Assembly (NCBI GenBank): GCA_963752935.1
Contig: CAVWAL010000023.1
Coordinates: 62,001 to 126,000 of the forward strand
Length of the DNA: 64,000 nt
Reading direction: 5' to 3'
DNA from: RI-153 sp963752935
GTDB taxonomy: Bacteria > Chloroflexota > Anaerolineae > Caldilineales > Caldilineaceae
The notes beneath the pieces were generated by a model. It was not told where the DNA came from. It did not search any database and saw nothing but the letters and a program-made list of their open reading frames with translations. Both the position numbers and the translations under genes were made by a program. Every line of letters begins with the position of its first letter. Positions within the stretch are counted from its first letter, which is position 1. Positions 46,134 to 58,161 of the stretch are shown in pieces.

Positions 46134-47291
46134 CTAACCGTCGATTCGATTCTCTTCGATGTAGTCCCACAAAATTTGATAGCCCATCCCCGGCTCTTGG
46201 GACAGGTGAACGTAGCCCTCCGCGTCCATGGGATCGGCGATGGCGGCAAGGTAGGGCGGCGGCGTTTCATAGTCGATGCCAGGGGCAAGCAGGCCGCGCT
46301 CGTAATACTCGCAGACGTCGGCGCTGGTGGAGCCCAGGATCTGCAAATTGGCAAAGCCGCTCATGTGGATCTCGCAGCGCACACCGAAGGCTTCGCACAG
46401 GCCGGTCATCTTTTTAACGCCGGTGATCCCACCGCGCAGGACGTCGATGCGTGTACGATCCGAAGCGCCGCGGCGGATCCAATCGGCGCGGGTGTAAATG
46501 CTGCCCGCCGCGATCTCCGGCGCAAGGATGGGGATATCCAGTTCGGCGCTGAGCTTCTCGTACAGCCCCACCAGATATTCGTTCATCGGGTGTTCGTACC
46601 AGTAGAAATCGAGTTCTTCGAGTACACGCCCCACCTTGAGCGCATCATCATAGGTGCGATAGGTTCCCCATGGGTCGTAGCTGAGCACCATGTCATCGCC
46701 GACGGCGTCGCGGATGGCGTAGCAGACTTCAATGTCCTGTTCAATATGCGAAGGGCGACCTGGATCCGACTCTTTGGTAACGGGGTTGTAGAAGTAATAG
46801 GGATGGATCTTGTAGTGGGTGTAGCCCTGATCCTTGCAAGCCAGTGCGTGCTCGGCGTAGCCCTCAATCGTGGCCATGTTGGGGAAAGTGCTGGCGTAGG
46901 CCGGGATCTTCTGGCGGCAGCCGCCCAGCAGTTTGTAGAGCGGCACGCCGAAATAGCGCGCTTGCAGATCCCACAGGGCCATATCCACCACACTGAGGAT
47001 GTTCTCGGGCAGGTTCGCCACCCACATCCAATGCCAGAACTTCTCACGGTCAAACGGATCGTGGCCGGCCAGCATGTTCTTCATGCGGCCTTCGAGCATG
47101 GCCCGCTCGTCAGCCATCAATCCATCGGCATCGCCATGTCCGTGGCCGCCCAGATAATAGCCCTCGGCTCCCTCATCCGTGACAATCCTGGTCAATGTCT
47201 GCACCACGCGCGTCTCGGGCAACCACTCTCCATGCCGAAACGGCCGCCGCGGCACCCAAAACGGAATGACCTGCAAGTCGACGATTTTCAT
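46134..47291 (-). CDS. Enolase-superfamily (mandelate racemase/muconate lactonizing type) sugar-acid dehydratase
   Basis: 385 residues from the ATG at 47291 (GAGGAG). Capping-domain start (MKIVDLQVIPFWVPR), a barrel with KIHPYYFYNP (KxH catalytic motif), LSYDPWGTY, YWYEHPM and LAPEIAAG carrying metal-binding Asp/Glu residues, and EIHMSGFANLQ with the C-terminal His. This pattern suggests a sugar-acid dehydratase making a 2-keto-3-deoxy acid, which the neighbouring DapA-family enzyme could cleave. Exact substrate unknown. Confidence 0.85.
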   Translation of the reverse strand: MKIVDLQVIPFWVPRRPFRHGEWLPETRVVQTLTRIVTDEGAEGYYLGGHGHGDADGLMADERAMLEGRMKNMLAGHDPFDREKFWHWMWVANLPENILSVVDMALWDLQARYFGVPLYKLLGGCRQKIPAYASTFPNMATIEGYAEHALACKDQGYTHYKIHPYYFYNPVTKESDPGRPSHIEQDIEVCYAIRDAVGDDMVLSYDPWGTYRTYDDALKVGRVLEELDFYWYEHPMNEYLVGLYEKLSAELDIPILAPEIAAGSIYTRADWIRRGASDRTRIDVLRGGITGVKKMTGLCEAFGVRCEIHMSGFANLQILGSTSADVCEYYERGLLAPGIDYETPPPYLAAIADPMDAEGYVHLSQEPGMGYQILWDYIEENRIDG

Positions 47292-47328
47292 GATTCTTCT
47301 CCTCGAGTGACGGATTGATCCGGGTAAT

Positions 47329-48219
47329 TTATACCGAATAGACAACTTTTATGATCGCATCGAGTTCACGCATTGTCTGCGCCTCGACCGGTGGGGCCGG
47401 GCTGCGTACCGTATTGGTACGCAGGATGCCACGTCGACGCAGCAATTCTTTGTGGACGGTGTAAAAGATCCCAGATCCCTGCGCCGCCACACGGTTGATC
47501 GGCATGATCGTACTGTCGAAGATGGCGCGGGCCGTGGCTTCATCGCCGGCCTGGAAGGCGTTCCACACCCCCACAAAGGCTTCGGGCTGGCTGCAAAAGG
47601 GCATGGTACCCACGGAGCCGCGACGCATCTCCTCGATAAAGTAACCACCCCCAGCCCCCCCGAAGACGGTCAACACGTCGCCCGAGGCCTCGACCATGCC
47701 GGCAACTTTGGCGGTAATGGGCTGGCTTTCCACCTTAATATACTGCACCCATTCGCATTCCTCGGCCAGTTGACGCGCCAGCCCAGGGCCGATCACAGCG
47801 CTGGCCGTGTCCTGCAAAAAGATGGGGATGGAGACGGCCTTGGAAATGGCCTGGAAGTAATCGCGCACCTCGTCGGCGGTGGCGGCCATGAACGTGGGCG
47901 GCATGATCATCAGTGCGTCTGCGCCGTTGTCCTGGGCGGAGCGGCTATAGTGGACGGCCAGATCAGTGCCGGCGGCGCCACTGTTGATGACGACGGGCAC
48001 GCGCCGGTTGACCTGATCCACGACGATGCGGGTGACCAGATCTCGTTCCGCTTCGGTCAGCTTGAAGACCTCGCTGCCCAGCGCCACGCCCAGCCCGTGG
48101 ACCCCGGCGTCGAGATTGAAATCGATCAAGCGGCGCAGGCTCTCCTCGTCGATAGCCCCGTCCTCGTGGAAGGGGGTCACCAGGATCGGATAGACCCCGC
48201 GCATGGGTTCTGCCGGCAT
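47329..48219 (-). CDS. DapA-family aldolase
   Basis: 296 residues with GGGAGA upstream. The N-terminus MRGVYPILVTPFHEDGAIDEESLRRLIDFNLDAG and GLGVALGSEVFKLTEAERD match dihydrodipicolinate synthase/KDG aldolase family barrels; IKVESQPI contains the Schiff-base Lys. Its position before a sugar-acid dehydratase suggests 2-keto-3-deoxy-sugar-acid aldolase. First gene of a four-gene operon. Confidence 0.88.
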   Translation of the reverse strand: MPAEPMRGVYPILVTPFHEDGAIDEESLRRLIDFNLDAGVHGLGVALGSEVFKLTEAERDLVTRIVVDQVNRRVPVVINSGAAGTDLAVHYSRSAQDNGADALMIMPPTFMAATADEVRDYFQAISKAVSIPIFLQDTASAVIGPGLARQLAEECEWVQYIKVESQPITAKVAGMVEASGDVLTVFGGAGGGYFIEEMRRGSVGTMPFCSQPEAFVGVWNAFQAGDEATARAIFDSTIMPINRVAAQGSGIFYTVHKELLRRRGILRTNTVRSPAPPVEAQTMRELDAIIKVVYSV

Positions 48220-48303
48220 TGAGTTTTTCTCCCTATGGTGGTGGATACGTATGGTGGTGGATGAGTGGTCCTTCTATTATCGGGGGAATCGGGGGGGAGC
48301 GCA

Positions 48304-48459
48304 AGGCAAAGACAAAACGGCCGATCTGGGTTCTACGGCCGGGATACTTCTTCGTGATATTGGGCCGGTTGTCGGGGCATGAGGGGGATGGGGCGGAGAT
48401 CCGCTACGATGGGCGAGACGTCGTCCCCATCCCCCTCGTGCCCGTACCAGTCGGGTCAA
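48304..48459 (-). repeat. Three-copy dispersed element, copy C
   Basis: About 156 bp in opposite orientation to copies A and B. The inverted-repeat core is present; the far end is more diverged (TTTTGTCTTTGCC against GTTTGCCACGC). Confidence 0.85.
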
Positions 48460-48470
48460 AACGAAATGGG

Positions 48471-48761
48471 CTACGCCGCTTCCATCGCTATCGTTACTTT
48501 ATCTTCGCCCAGTGAAAATGTCCGGTGCGGATGTTCCTGGGGGGTGGGGATTCCGGCATCGACTTCAACCTGGACGATGTCCACCGCATTGATGGCTTTG
48601 CGCATTTCGGCCTTGTGCTCGTTGAGGATCCCGCGCACCAGCGGCGTGTCGGTGATATAGAGCGATATGCGCTGATCACCCAAATCGCTCTCCTGGCGCA
48701 GGCGCTTTACCTCACTCAAAATTGTCTGCTTATACTCCTGAATTTTCTGTTCGCCTTGCAT
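48471..48761 (-). CDS. Free-standing IleRS C-terminal-domain-like protein
   Basis: 97 residues from the ATG at 48761, chosen for AAGGAGG upstream. RLRQESDLGDQRISLYITDTPLV and the tail HPHRTFSLGEDKVTIAMEAA match the last domain of IleS encoded at 51981-55139 (which has LRKDAGLAISDRIVLYVSDTALV and FALGSEDVTIGVERA). It therefore corresponds to a stand-alone copy of the domain C-terminal to the anticodon-binding region of long-type IleRS. Function unknown: it could assist or regulate IleRS or tRNA binding. Clear ribosome site suggests it is expressed. Confidence 0.75.
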   Translation of the reverse strand: MQGEQKIQEYKQTILSEVKRLRQESDLGDQRISLYITDTPLVRGILNEHKAEMRKAINAVDIVQVEVDAGIPTPQEHPHRTFSLGEDKVTIAMEAA

Positions 48762-48886
48762 GTTATCTCCTCCTTGGGGGGTGGTTGGACGATACAGCAA
48801 CGCTTTCACTGTAGCAACAGCCTGCCGACCCGAGAAGAAGGAGGCTTACATTTGACCAAGAGAGGGATCCATTTTTGTATCCCCGG

Positions 48887-50243
48887 TTACCGTGATGTCA
48901 CCTGCACCTGCCGCTCGTCCACACCTACGCGGATGTACCCTGCTTCTTGCGCGGCATTGCGGCTGCGCCACCAGATGTAAACCCATTCGCCGAAGACTGA
49001 GCTGGTCAAGGCGGTGGCGGCGATGGTGACGCCCGGCCATGCGGTCAGCCAGGTGAATAGAGTCAGCAATGCCACGAGGACACTGACGCTGATCGCCACC
49101 GAATGGGTGATGTACTTCGTCTGCTTCAGGTGGACAAGCACGCCACGCTGCCACGAGATCAAGGTGGCGATGGCGGGCAACGGTGCAATCAACATCGTAG
49201 GCAAGATGGCGGCTTCTACCAGGTGGGGCGGCAGGCCGGCCACGACGATGTACCACCACTGGGCCAGTGGCGTGAGAGCAAAGAGCAGGAAAAGCGCGCC
49301 CAAGAGCGCAGCCAATATCCAGGCGAAGCGTTGCAGTTGGCGATAGGCCTGGGTGTTGGTGAGCAGTGCCACCACCGCTTCTTGATACGACATCGCCGCC
49401 GAGCGCCCTAAAAAGAGAACGCTCATGATCACCGGCCACACCGCCAAAGACAGCAGCGGCTGAGGCGCGCGTGACATGGACGTGGTAAAGAGCGGCTGAT
49501 TCGCCAGCGTGATCAACGAGGTCAACGCCAGCGGCATATAGAACGAAAGCAAATCCGGCCAGGTGAGCACCTTGCCATCGGCGGCATTGTCGCTCAACTT
49601 CTCCATCAATTGTGGGGCGGACGAAGATGTACGATGCAATCGCCGCCGCCACTACCCCCAAACTCAGCCCAAACGATGCAATGTAGACCCCATCTACTCG
49701 GATCCAAAACATCCCGACAATCAACGTCAACGTCGTCATGGAAAGGCGGGCGGCAATCGTAATCGGCACGACGTTGGTGCGATCATTGCGGATCAACACG
49801 CCCTGCCACAAGCGGCGGTAGGCGATGGCGGCGGTCCACGGCGTCAGCAATAAGAACCCCACACGGCTCAGATGAAGCACATCCTCGGGCGCGCCGATGA
49901 GGCGACCGACGAAGATGCCGTAGAGTGGCGTCAGCCCCACGAGCAGGTGCAGCCCGGTCAGGCTGATGGACATGATGTGGGTAAAGTTGAGCAACCGCTG
50001 ATAGGACTGGCGATCGCGCGGCAACGCCGTCCCCGCCGTCAGCAACATGATCACAGGCCCCTCCACAAGCAGCGCCAGCGACCAGGTCACCCCGAATGCG
50101 GCCAGGTTGAGTTCGGGGTTGGGCAGACGCGCCATCACAGCCGAGATAGCCGGCTGCTCCACCGCCATCATGAGCCACATGGTGGCCAGCGGCAGCCAGA
50201 ACCAGAAGATACGGCGCGGGGTGAGGAGTTTGTCGAGTGACAC
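48887..50243 (-). CDS. Multi-pass membrane transporter (MATE/ANKH-like), frameshifted
   Basis: Starts at GTG 50243 with AAGGA. The first half (RRIFWFWLPLATMWLMMAVEQPA, GPVIMLLTAGTALPRDRQSYQRLL, ...) has six membrane segments; at 49614-49617 an extra C in CCCC breaks the frame, and a second half of about six segments (PDLLSFYMPLALTSLITLANQPL, AMSYQEAVVALL, ...) continues to 48887. The two halves resemble each other, as in the MOP flippase superfamily; the sequence looks closest to prokaryotic ANKH-like proteins. Substrate unknown. Confidence 0.72.
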
Positions 50244-50521
50244 ACTGTTGTCCTTGTGGGCAGGGTTGGGATCTAAACCGTTTAAGCACAAGGTCTGATC
50301 CTACCTGTTGCACAGAGGACGTGTCAAACGGGGGGCGTACTGGGGATGCATCCAGAATCTGTTGTTCAAATGGCAGAACGTTGAGCGAGATGTAGGGGTT
50401 TGGGTGGGGCGGGCAACCGACGTCTCCTACCGGCGAAACTACCCGCCGCCCCACCCAAACCCACAGTGTGCCGGGCGCAGCAGCGCCCCTACGGAATGGC
50501 CAGCACTTATAAAGTCCCTGG
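50244..50521. repeat. Intergenic region with long palindrome (50396-50462)
   Basis: 278 bp between the P450 3' end and the transporter start. It contains a perfect 17-bp inverted repeat, GGGTTTGGGTGGGGCGG at 50396-50412 and its complement at 50446-50462. It may terminate P450 transcription. Confidence 0.5.
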
Positions 50522-51808
50522 CTATAGACGCACCGGCAAAGCCCGCAACCCGTGCAGAATGAACCCTGTGCGCCATTCCAGCCCGTCTGGCTCGGCGGCC
50601 AGTTGTAGATCAGGGAAGCGGCGCAGCAGCGTGGAGAGGGCGATCTCTCCTTCCAGGCGGGCCAACGGCGCGCCCAGGCAGAAATGGATGCCGTGCCCGA
50701 AGCCCAAATGACGATTCTCAGCGCGCAGGACGTCGAGATCATCGGGGTTGCTGAAGTGGGCCGGATCATGGTTGGCCGCCGCAATCGCCACAAAGATGCG
50801 TTCGCCGCGGGCGATGGTCTCGCCGCCCAGGGTGATCTCCTCGCCGGCGATGCGGGTGACCATGTTCACCGGGTTGTTGTAGCGCAACAGTTCCTCGATG
50901 ACGGTCTTGACGGCGTCGGGATTGGACTGCACCTGTGCCATCTGTTGCGGATTGCGCAGCAGCGCCAGCGTGCCGTTGCCGATAAGGTTGACCGTGGTCT
51001 CGTGCCCCGCCAACAGGAGGAGGATGAGCATCGAGAGCAGTTCCTCTTCGCTGAGGCTTTCGCCTTGAGACTCAGCATGAATCAACGCGCTGACCAGATC
51101 GTTTTGTGGGTTGGCACGTCGCTCGGCGATGAGGTGACGGAAGTAGCGAACAAAGGCGTTGACGGTCATGAGCAGGCGCAGCCGGTCTGCGCGCCAGGGA
51201 GCGAAGCGGCGCAGAAAGGCAAAGCCTGATGTGGCTTTGACCATTTGCTGCTCTTCCACCAGCAGTTCACCCAGGCTACCCACCAACAGATCCGACCAGC
51301 GCCGGAATTTGTTGCGGTCGGCCACGGGGATGCCCAACAACTCCGAAATCACGATGATGGGCAACGGGAAGGCGTAGGCGTCGATCAGGTCGATCCGTGG
51401 CTGATCTTGCAGACCGTCGAGCAGTTCGTCGGCGATCTGTTGGATGCGCGGCGCCAACTGCTCGATGCGCCGTGGCGTGAAGGCTTTCGACACCAGCGCC
51501 CGCAGCCGCGTGTGATCGGGCGGGTCTTTGCGCAGCATGTTGCTGCTGAGCATGGCGAATTGGCGCAGCAGGGCGGGCACGTGCTGCGGTTGCGTGTTGT
51601 CTTCGGCCAGGCTGGCAAAGTCTTTGATAAAACGACCGTCCTTGAGGACGGAGACCACGGCATCGTAGCCGACAACGACGCGCGCGGTGCGTCCATCGGG
51701 CAGGGTGACGCGTGCCACGGGGCCTTGTTGGCGCAGGGTCGCAAAGCTTCCGTATGGGTCTGCGCGGAAGTGCGAACTAAAGAGGTTGACTGAAGTAAGG
51801 GTTGACAT
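50522..51808 (-). CDS. Cytochrome P450
   Basis: 428 residues. Heme-binding motif FGHGIHFCLGAPLARLE with the ligand Cys377, I-helix AGHETT, and ExxR in EELLRYN. Typical of soluble bacterial class I P450s. Reductase and ferredoxin partners are not in the window. Substrate unknown; it may act in secondary metabolism or xenobiotic oxidation. Confidence 0.92.
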   Translation of the reverse strand: MSTLTSVNLFSSHFRADPYGSFATLRQQGPVARVTLPDGRTARVVVGYDAVVSVLKDGRFIKDFASLAEDNTQPQHVPALLRQFAMLSSNMLRKDPPDHTRLRALVSKAFTPRRIEQLAPRIQQIADELLDGLQDQPRIDLIDAYAFPLPIIVISELLGIPVADRNKFRRWSDLLVGSLGELLVEEQQMVKATSGFAFLRRFAPWRADRLRLLMTVNAFVRYFRHLIAERRANPQNDLVSALIHAESQGESLSEEELLSMLILLLLAGHETTVNLIGNGTLALLRNPQQMAQVQSNPDAVKTVIEELLRYNNPVNMVTRIAGEEITLGGETIARGERIFVAIAAANHDPAHFSNPDDLDVLRAENRHLGFGHGIHFCLGAPLARLEGEIALSTLLRRFPDLQLAAEPDGLEWRTGFILHGLRALPVRL

Positions 51809-51858
51809 GGTTGGACTCTTTCAGAGATACCAGGCAAATAAGCACAGTCCGGGAATAT

Positions 51859-51933
51859 ATGATCCACGAAGCCACACGAAGCGACACGAAGAAAGCTTTT
51901 CTTAGTGAACCTTCGTGTGGCTTCGTGGATCAT
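51859..51933 (-). terminator. 23-bp perfect palindrome after ileS
   Basis: Perfect 23-bp arms (51859-51881 and 51911-51933; CCACGAAGCCACACGAAG) with a 29-nt loop lie between the ileS stop and the P450 start. CTTCGTG-type palindromes recur in many bacterial genomes; whether it terminates ileS is inferred from position, and it lacks a T-run. Confidence 0.5.
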
Positions 51934-51980
51934 GTAAGTCTTGGATTCGCCTATCGGCAGAATGTTGTCACATTGTCATT

Positions 51981-55139
<3,159 letters not shown>

Positions 55140-55168
55140 GGTTGCCTCTGTTGTATGAAAAATACTTG

Positions 55169-55672
55169 CTATAAATCCATCTGCATCCACTCGATATCAT
55201 AGTAGCGCCCGTCCCACTTGATATACCCCTCCTCCACAAACGTAGGGGTAAACCCTGTCGCTAGATAGAGCCGACGGGCCGCTTCGTTGCCCACGGTGAC
55301 GGCGATGATCAGCCGTTCCAATCCGCGCTGTGACCGGGCATGGTTTAGGATCGCCGTCATCAACGCCCGACCGTGGCCGCGGCCTCGCGCTTCGGGGACG
55401 ATGTACATACTGCCCACAATGGCGCGGTGACGTGTCTTGCGTCCTGGGTAGCGACTCAGGCTGGCGATGCCGACCAACAGACCATCGACGAAGAGGCCAA
55501 AGACGGCTCTATCCGCCGGATTGGCGGTCAACTGCGCCGCCACCTGTTCGATAGCCGCGTGGCGTTCGTCGTAGTAGTCGCGACCGAAGGCCTCGGGGTG
55601 ATCTTGCAGCGCCCGCAGCCACACCGACTGAAACTGTGCTGCATCCTCACCGGTTAAGAGACGAACGAGCAT
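55169..55672 (-). CDS. GNAT-family N-acetyltransferase
   Basis: 167 residues of a single GNAT domain: VGIASLSRYPGRKTRHRAIVGSMYIVPEARGRGHGRALM with the acetyl-CoA-binding RGRGHG, followed by VGNEAARRLYLATGF. Substrate unknown. It lies between the RAYT and ileS in a T-box operon. Confidence 0.85.
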   Translation of the reverse strand: MLVRLLTGEDAAQFQSVWLRALQDHPEAFGRDYYDERHAAIEQVAAQLTANPADRAVFGLFVDGLLVGIASLSRYPGRKTRHRAIVGSMYIVPEARGRGHGRALMTAILNHARSQRGLERLIIAVTVGNEAARRLYLATGFTPTFVEEGYIKWDGRYYDIEWMQMDL

Positions 55673-55673
55673 G

Positions 55674-56201
55674 TCATCCTCCCTGCAAACGCATCGGTTT
55701 GCGCCATCCCCACCCCAGTTTGTAGAGACCCCGTTCCACCCAACGAGCGTAGCTGCTGAAGGCCCAGGTTTCAGGGCGACTCACATGGCCATGCTGTATC
55801 GGATCGTAATGAATCCTGTCCAGTGCGGTTGCGAAGGCCGCTACATCCGACACCCGTTCAAGCGCACGCCGGCGATCCCACACTTCCAACGAACCGGGGA
55901 TCCCCATCAACTGCGCATAATCGCGCTGATACCGCTGTAGGAACAGCTCAACCACGGGCGACATGGCCTTCCCCGGCGTTGACCTCAGGAGCAAATGGAC
56001 ATGATCAGGCAGAATCACATAGGCCGTCAGATCAAAAGACTTTTCGCGCTGCAACTTCTCCAAGACTGACAACACCAGGTGCGCCGTCGCCCGCTGCTTC
56101 AGGATCGACTCCCCGTTCGCCGCCCAACAGGTCACCAGCGTCATCGACTCCTCAAAGAAGGGAGCGTAGACGGTGGTGGGCTGGTCGGGGATCGGATTCA
56201 T
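55674..56201 (-). mobile_element. REP-associated tyrosine transposase (RAYT, Y1/IS200-like)
   Basis: 175 residues. ILPDHVHLLL gives the HUH-type metal motif (His67, His69), and the C-terminal RIHYDPIQHGHVSRPETWAFSSYARW matches RAYT/TnpA-REP proteins, which process single-stranded DNA at REP palindromes. The ATG overlaps the AlaX stop in ATGA, and the stop is 1 bp from the GNAT start. No inverted ends typical of IS elements are apparent around it. The four GATGATG palindromes in the window are possible substrates. Confidence 0.85.
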
Positions 56202-56941
56202 ATAGGTTCCGTAATCTCCACATAGATCCGCTTGTTGATCGCCCCCTTGCTCTTATAGTCCACTACCTTGATCCGCCCCACCTCGCTTGTATTGCGGACG
56301 TGGGTGCCGCCATCGGCCTGCAGGTCGAGACCTTCGAGTTCAACAGTGCGGATCTCGCTGATCTGGGGTGGAAGCAGGTTGATCTTGGTGCGGATCAAAT
56401 CCGGGATCTGGAAGGCTTCTGCGCGCGGCAGGCGCTGCGTTTTGATCGGGCGGGCAGCGGCAATTTCGGCGTTACAGCGCTCCTCGATCTCGCCTACCAG
56501 TTCCTTGCTCATAGACGCAAACTCGAAGTCCATGCGCCCTGCGCCAGGATCCATGTTGCCACCGGTCACCTGTGCAGCGTAGTCGCGCCACACCACCCCA
56601 CACAGGATGTGCATGGCCGTATGAGTGCGCATGAGCAGGTGCCGCCGATCCCAGTCCACCGTTCCCTGCACGGACTGACCGATGGTAATCGAGGGCATGC
56701 CGCCGTCGGTGTTTTCCAGCGTGTGCCAGACCTGTTCGCCCTCCTTTTTGACCTTGGATACGCGCACCTGTTGGCCATCCATCGTCAACCATCCCTCGTC
56801 GTTGGGCTGGCCCCCACCGCCGGGGTAGAAGGCCGTCCGATCCAAGGCAACCCGTATCTTGTCGCCGACTTCGTCTAGTGCGGTCACGGCCGCATCGAAC
56901 GAGCGGACATAGGCATCATCGTAGTAAAGTAGTTCGGTCAT
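56198..56941 (-). CDS. Alanyl-tRNA editing protein (AlaX-like)
   Basis: 247 residues from the ATG at 56941 (GGAGG upstream); further upstream ATGs overlap the previous gene. TAFYPGGGGQPND, HTAMHIL (His107, His111) and QADGGTHVRNT (His214) are the AlaX/AlaRS editing motifs. The usual Cys of the CxxxH half is Asp210 here, as in some AlaX subfamilies. It hydrolyses mischarged tRNA; its exact amino acid specificity is uncertain. Part of the T-box operon with ileS. Confidence 0.85.
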   Translation of the reverse strand: MTELLYYDDAYVRSFDAAVTALDEVGDKIRVALDRTAFYPGGGGQPNDEGWLTMDGQQVRVSKVKKEGEQVWHTLENTDGGMPSITIGQSVQGTVDWDRRHLLMRTHTAMHILCGVVWRDYAAQVTGGNMDPGAGRMDFEFASMSKELVGEIEERCNAEIAAARPIKTQRLPRAEAFQIPDLIRTKINLLPPQISEIRTVELEGLDLQADGGTHVRNTSEVGRIKVVDYKSKGAINKRIYVEITEPI

Positions 56942-56955
56942 GTTGAAATCCTCCG

Positions 56956-57711
56956 TCATTTTTGCGCCCGACACAGCACGCGGTTGATCGAGTAAAAGAA
57001 GGCCTTCCGTTCGTCTTGGTGGGCCAGATCATCGAGCCAACGTTGCAAATCGTCCTCGTCAACCAGTGCTTTTTGGCGCAGCCACTCCACCATCATATGA
57101 GCGGCACGGTAGCCGTAAAGATCGGGTTGCCACACAGTGTTGACCAGCGGATAGACCTGGACGTCGACTTTTTCAAACCCTGCCGCCCGGCAAAGGCCCA
57201 GCAACTCACGCCCGATCTGTCCATTGGGGCCGGCGTCGTTGAAGGCATGGACAATGCGCCGGTTCAGTTCAACATCGGCGGCATTGAAGACCTGGGTGTC
57301 GAAGTCTGAATGGATCACCAGGGCCGTGCCGCCCGGTCTGAGCACCCGGCGCATCTCTCGCACCGCCAACAGTGGATCGACTACCCATTCCAGTGTATCC
57401 ACACAGAGGATTCGATCCACATCGGCGGCGTCAAAGGGCAGTGCGCGTGCGTCAGCGGCCCGGAAGCGAATGCGATCCGATTCCGCTGAGGCGACATCAT
57501 GGGTGGCAGCGTAGCGGGCCGGGTCCGGCTCCACGCCGATCACCTCGCCTATCTGCGGGTAGAGACGCACCAGCAACCGTTCGGCATCTCCTGTACCACA
57601 CCCCACATCGAGGATGCGATCCCCGGGCTGCGGATCGAGCGTCGACAGATAGAATCGCCACTGCGCCAGCACATCGGGCATCGGCGGATCGAGAAAGCTT
57701 TCCTGGGCCAT
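56956..57711 (-). CDS. SAM-dependent methyltransferase
   Basis: 252 residues from the ATG at 57711 (AAGGTGA upstream), trimmed from a longer frame that would run into the T-box terminator. Class I fold: LDVGCGTGDAERLL motif I (35-41), VIGVEPDP motif II, CVDTLEWVVDPLLAVREMRRVLRPGG motif IV/post-IV. Resembles small-molecule or quinone-type methyltransferases; substrate unknown. First gene of the T-box operon. Confidence 0.86.
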   Translation of the reverse strand: MAQESFLDPPMPDVLAQWRFYLSTLDPQPGDRILDVGCGTGDAERLLVRLYPQIGEVIGVEPDPARYAATHDVASAESDRIRFRAADARALPFDAADVDRILCVDTLEWVVDPLLAVREMRRVLRPGGTALVIHSDFDTQVFNAADVELNRRIVHAFNDAGPNGQIGRELLGLCRAAGFEKVDVQVYPLVNTVWQPDLYGYRAAHMMVEWLRQKALVDEDDLQRWLDDLAHQDERKAFFYSINRVLCRAQK

Positions 57712-57730
57712 GCCGTCACCTTCTGCCAAT

Positions 57731-57760
57731 AAAAAAACCCGTCCCCCAAACAGGGACGGG
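57731..57760 (-). terminator. T-box intrinsic terminator
   Basis: CCCGTCCC/GGGACGGG stem (57738-57745 and 57753-57760) followed on the minus strand by seven T (57737-57731). It lies directly downstream of the T-box motif and ahead of the methyltransferase gene. Confidence 0.88.
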
Positions 57761-58105
57761 CTCGAAAGTCCGCGGTACCACCCTGGTTCCTGATCAGAAC
57801 GATCAGGCGCCTTGTGCGACACTGCCGAACGAGACACTTTTCAAAGTAGTGAGACAAAGCCAACCTGCTCATTACTCTTTGCTCATTCTGCAAAGTCACC
57901 GTGAGGATAACGGTTCACGAAACCGGCGGCGTCTACTCGGCTGTTTGGCCCATCGTGATTTTCAAGATGGATGGGTTGCCTTTTGGGCCACTGCTCAGGA
58001 GGGATTTTCGACGGCGAAGGGTCGATCCGGCTTCCACCATCCCGGATTCGCTGAACGACGTTTCGTCCGCTACTCGTCTCCGTCAACGCAAACGATGTTT
58101 AAGTA
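57761..58105 (-). ncRNA. T-box riboswitch, isoleucine-type
   Basis: The T-box motif AGGGTGGTACCGCGGA (57784-57769) is almost perfect and sits before the terminator. In stem I the 5' strand carries the AGTA loop-E motif (GACGAGTAGCGG, 58079-58068); the 3' strand GTCGAAAATCCC carries GAA and a candidate specifier ATC (58005-58003). ATC is an Ile codon, matching ileS in the operon. Uncharged tRNA-Ile would favour read-through. Promoter at 58112-58140. Confidence 0.88.
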
Positions 58106-58111
58106 TGATTG

Positions 58112-58140
58112 AGTTTAGCAGCGCAGGGGGCGGTTGTCAA
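58112..58140 (-). promoter_or_regulatory. Promoter of the T-box operon
   Basis: Minus-strand TTGACA (58140-58135), 17-nt spacer, TAAACT (58117-58112). Predicted start about 58105. Confidence 0.7.
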
Positions 58141-58161
58141 CAAACCAGAGTTTTATTCGTC

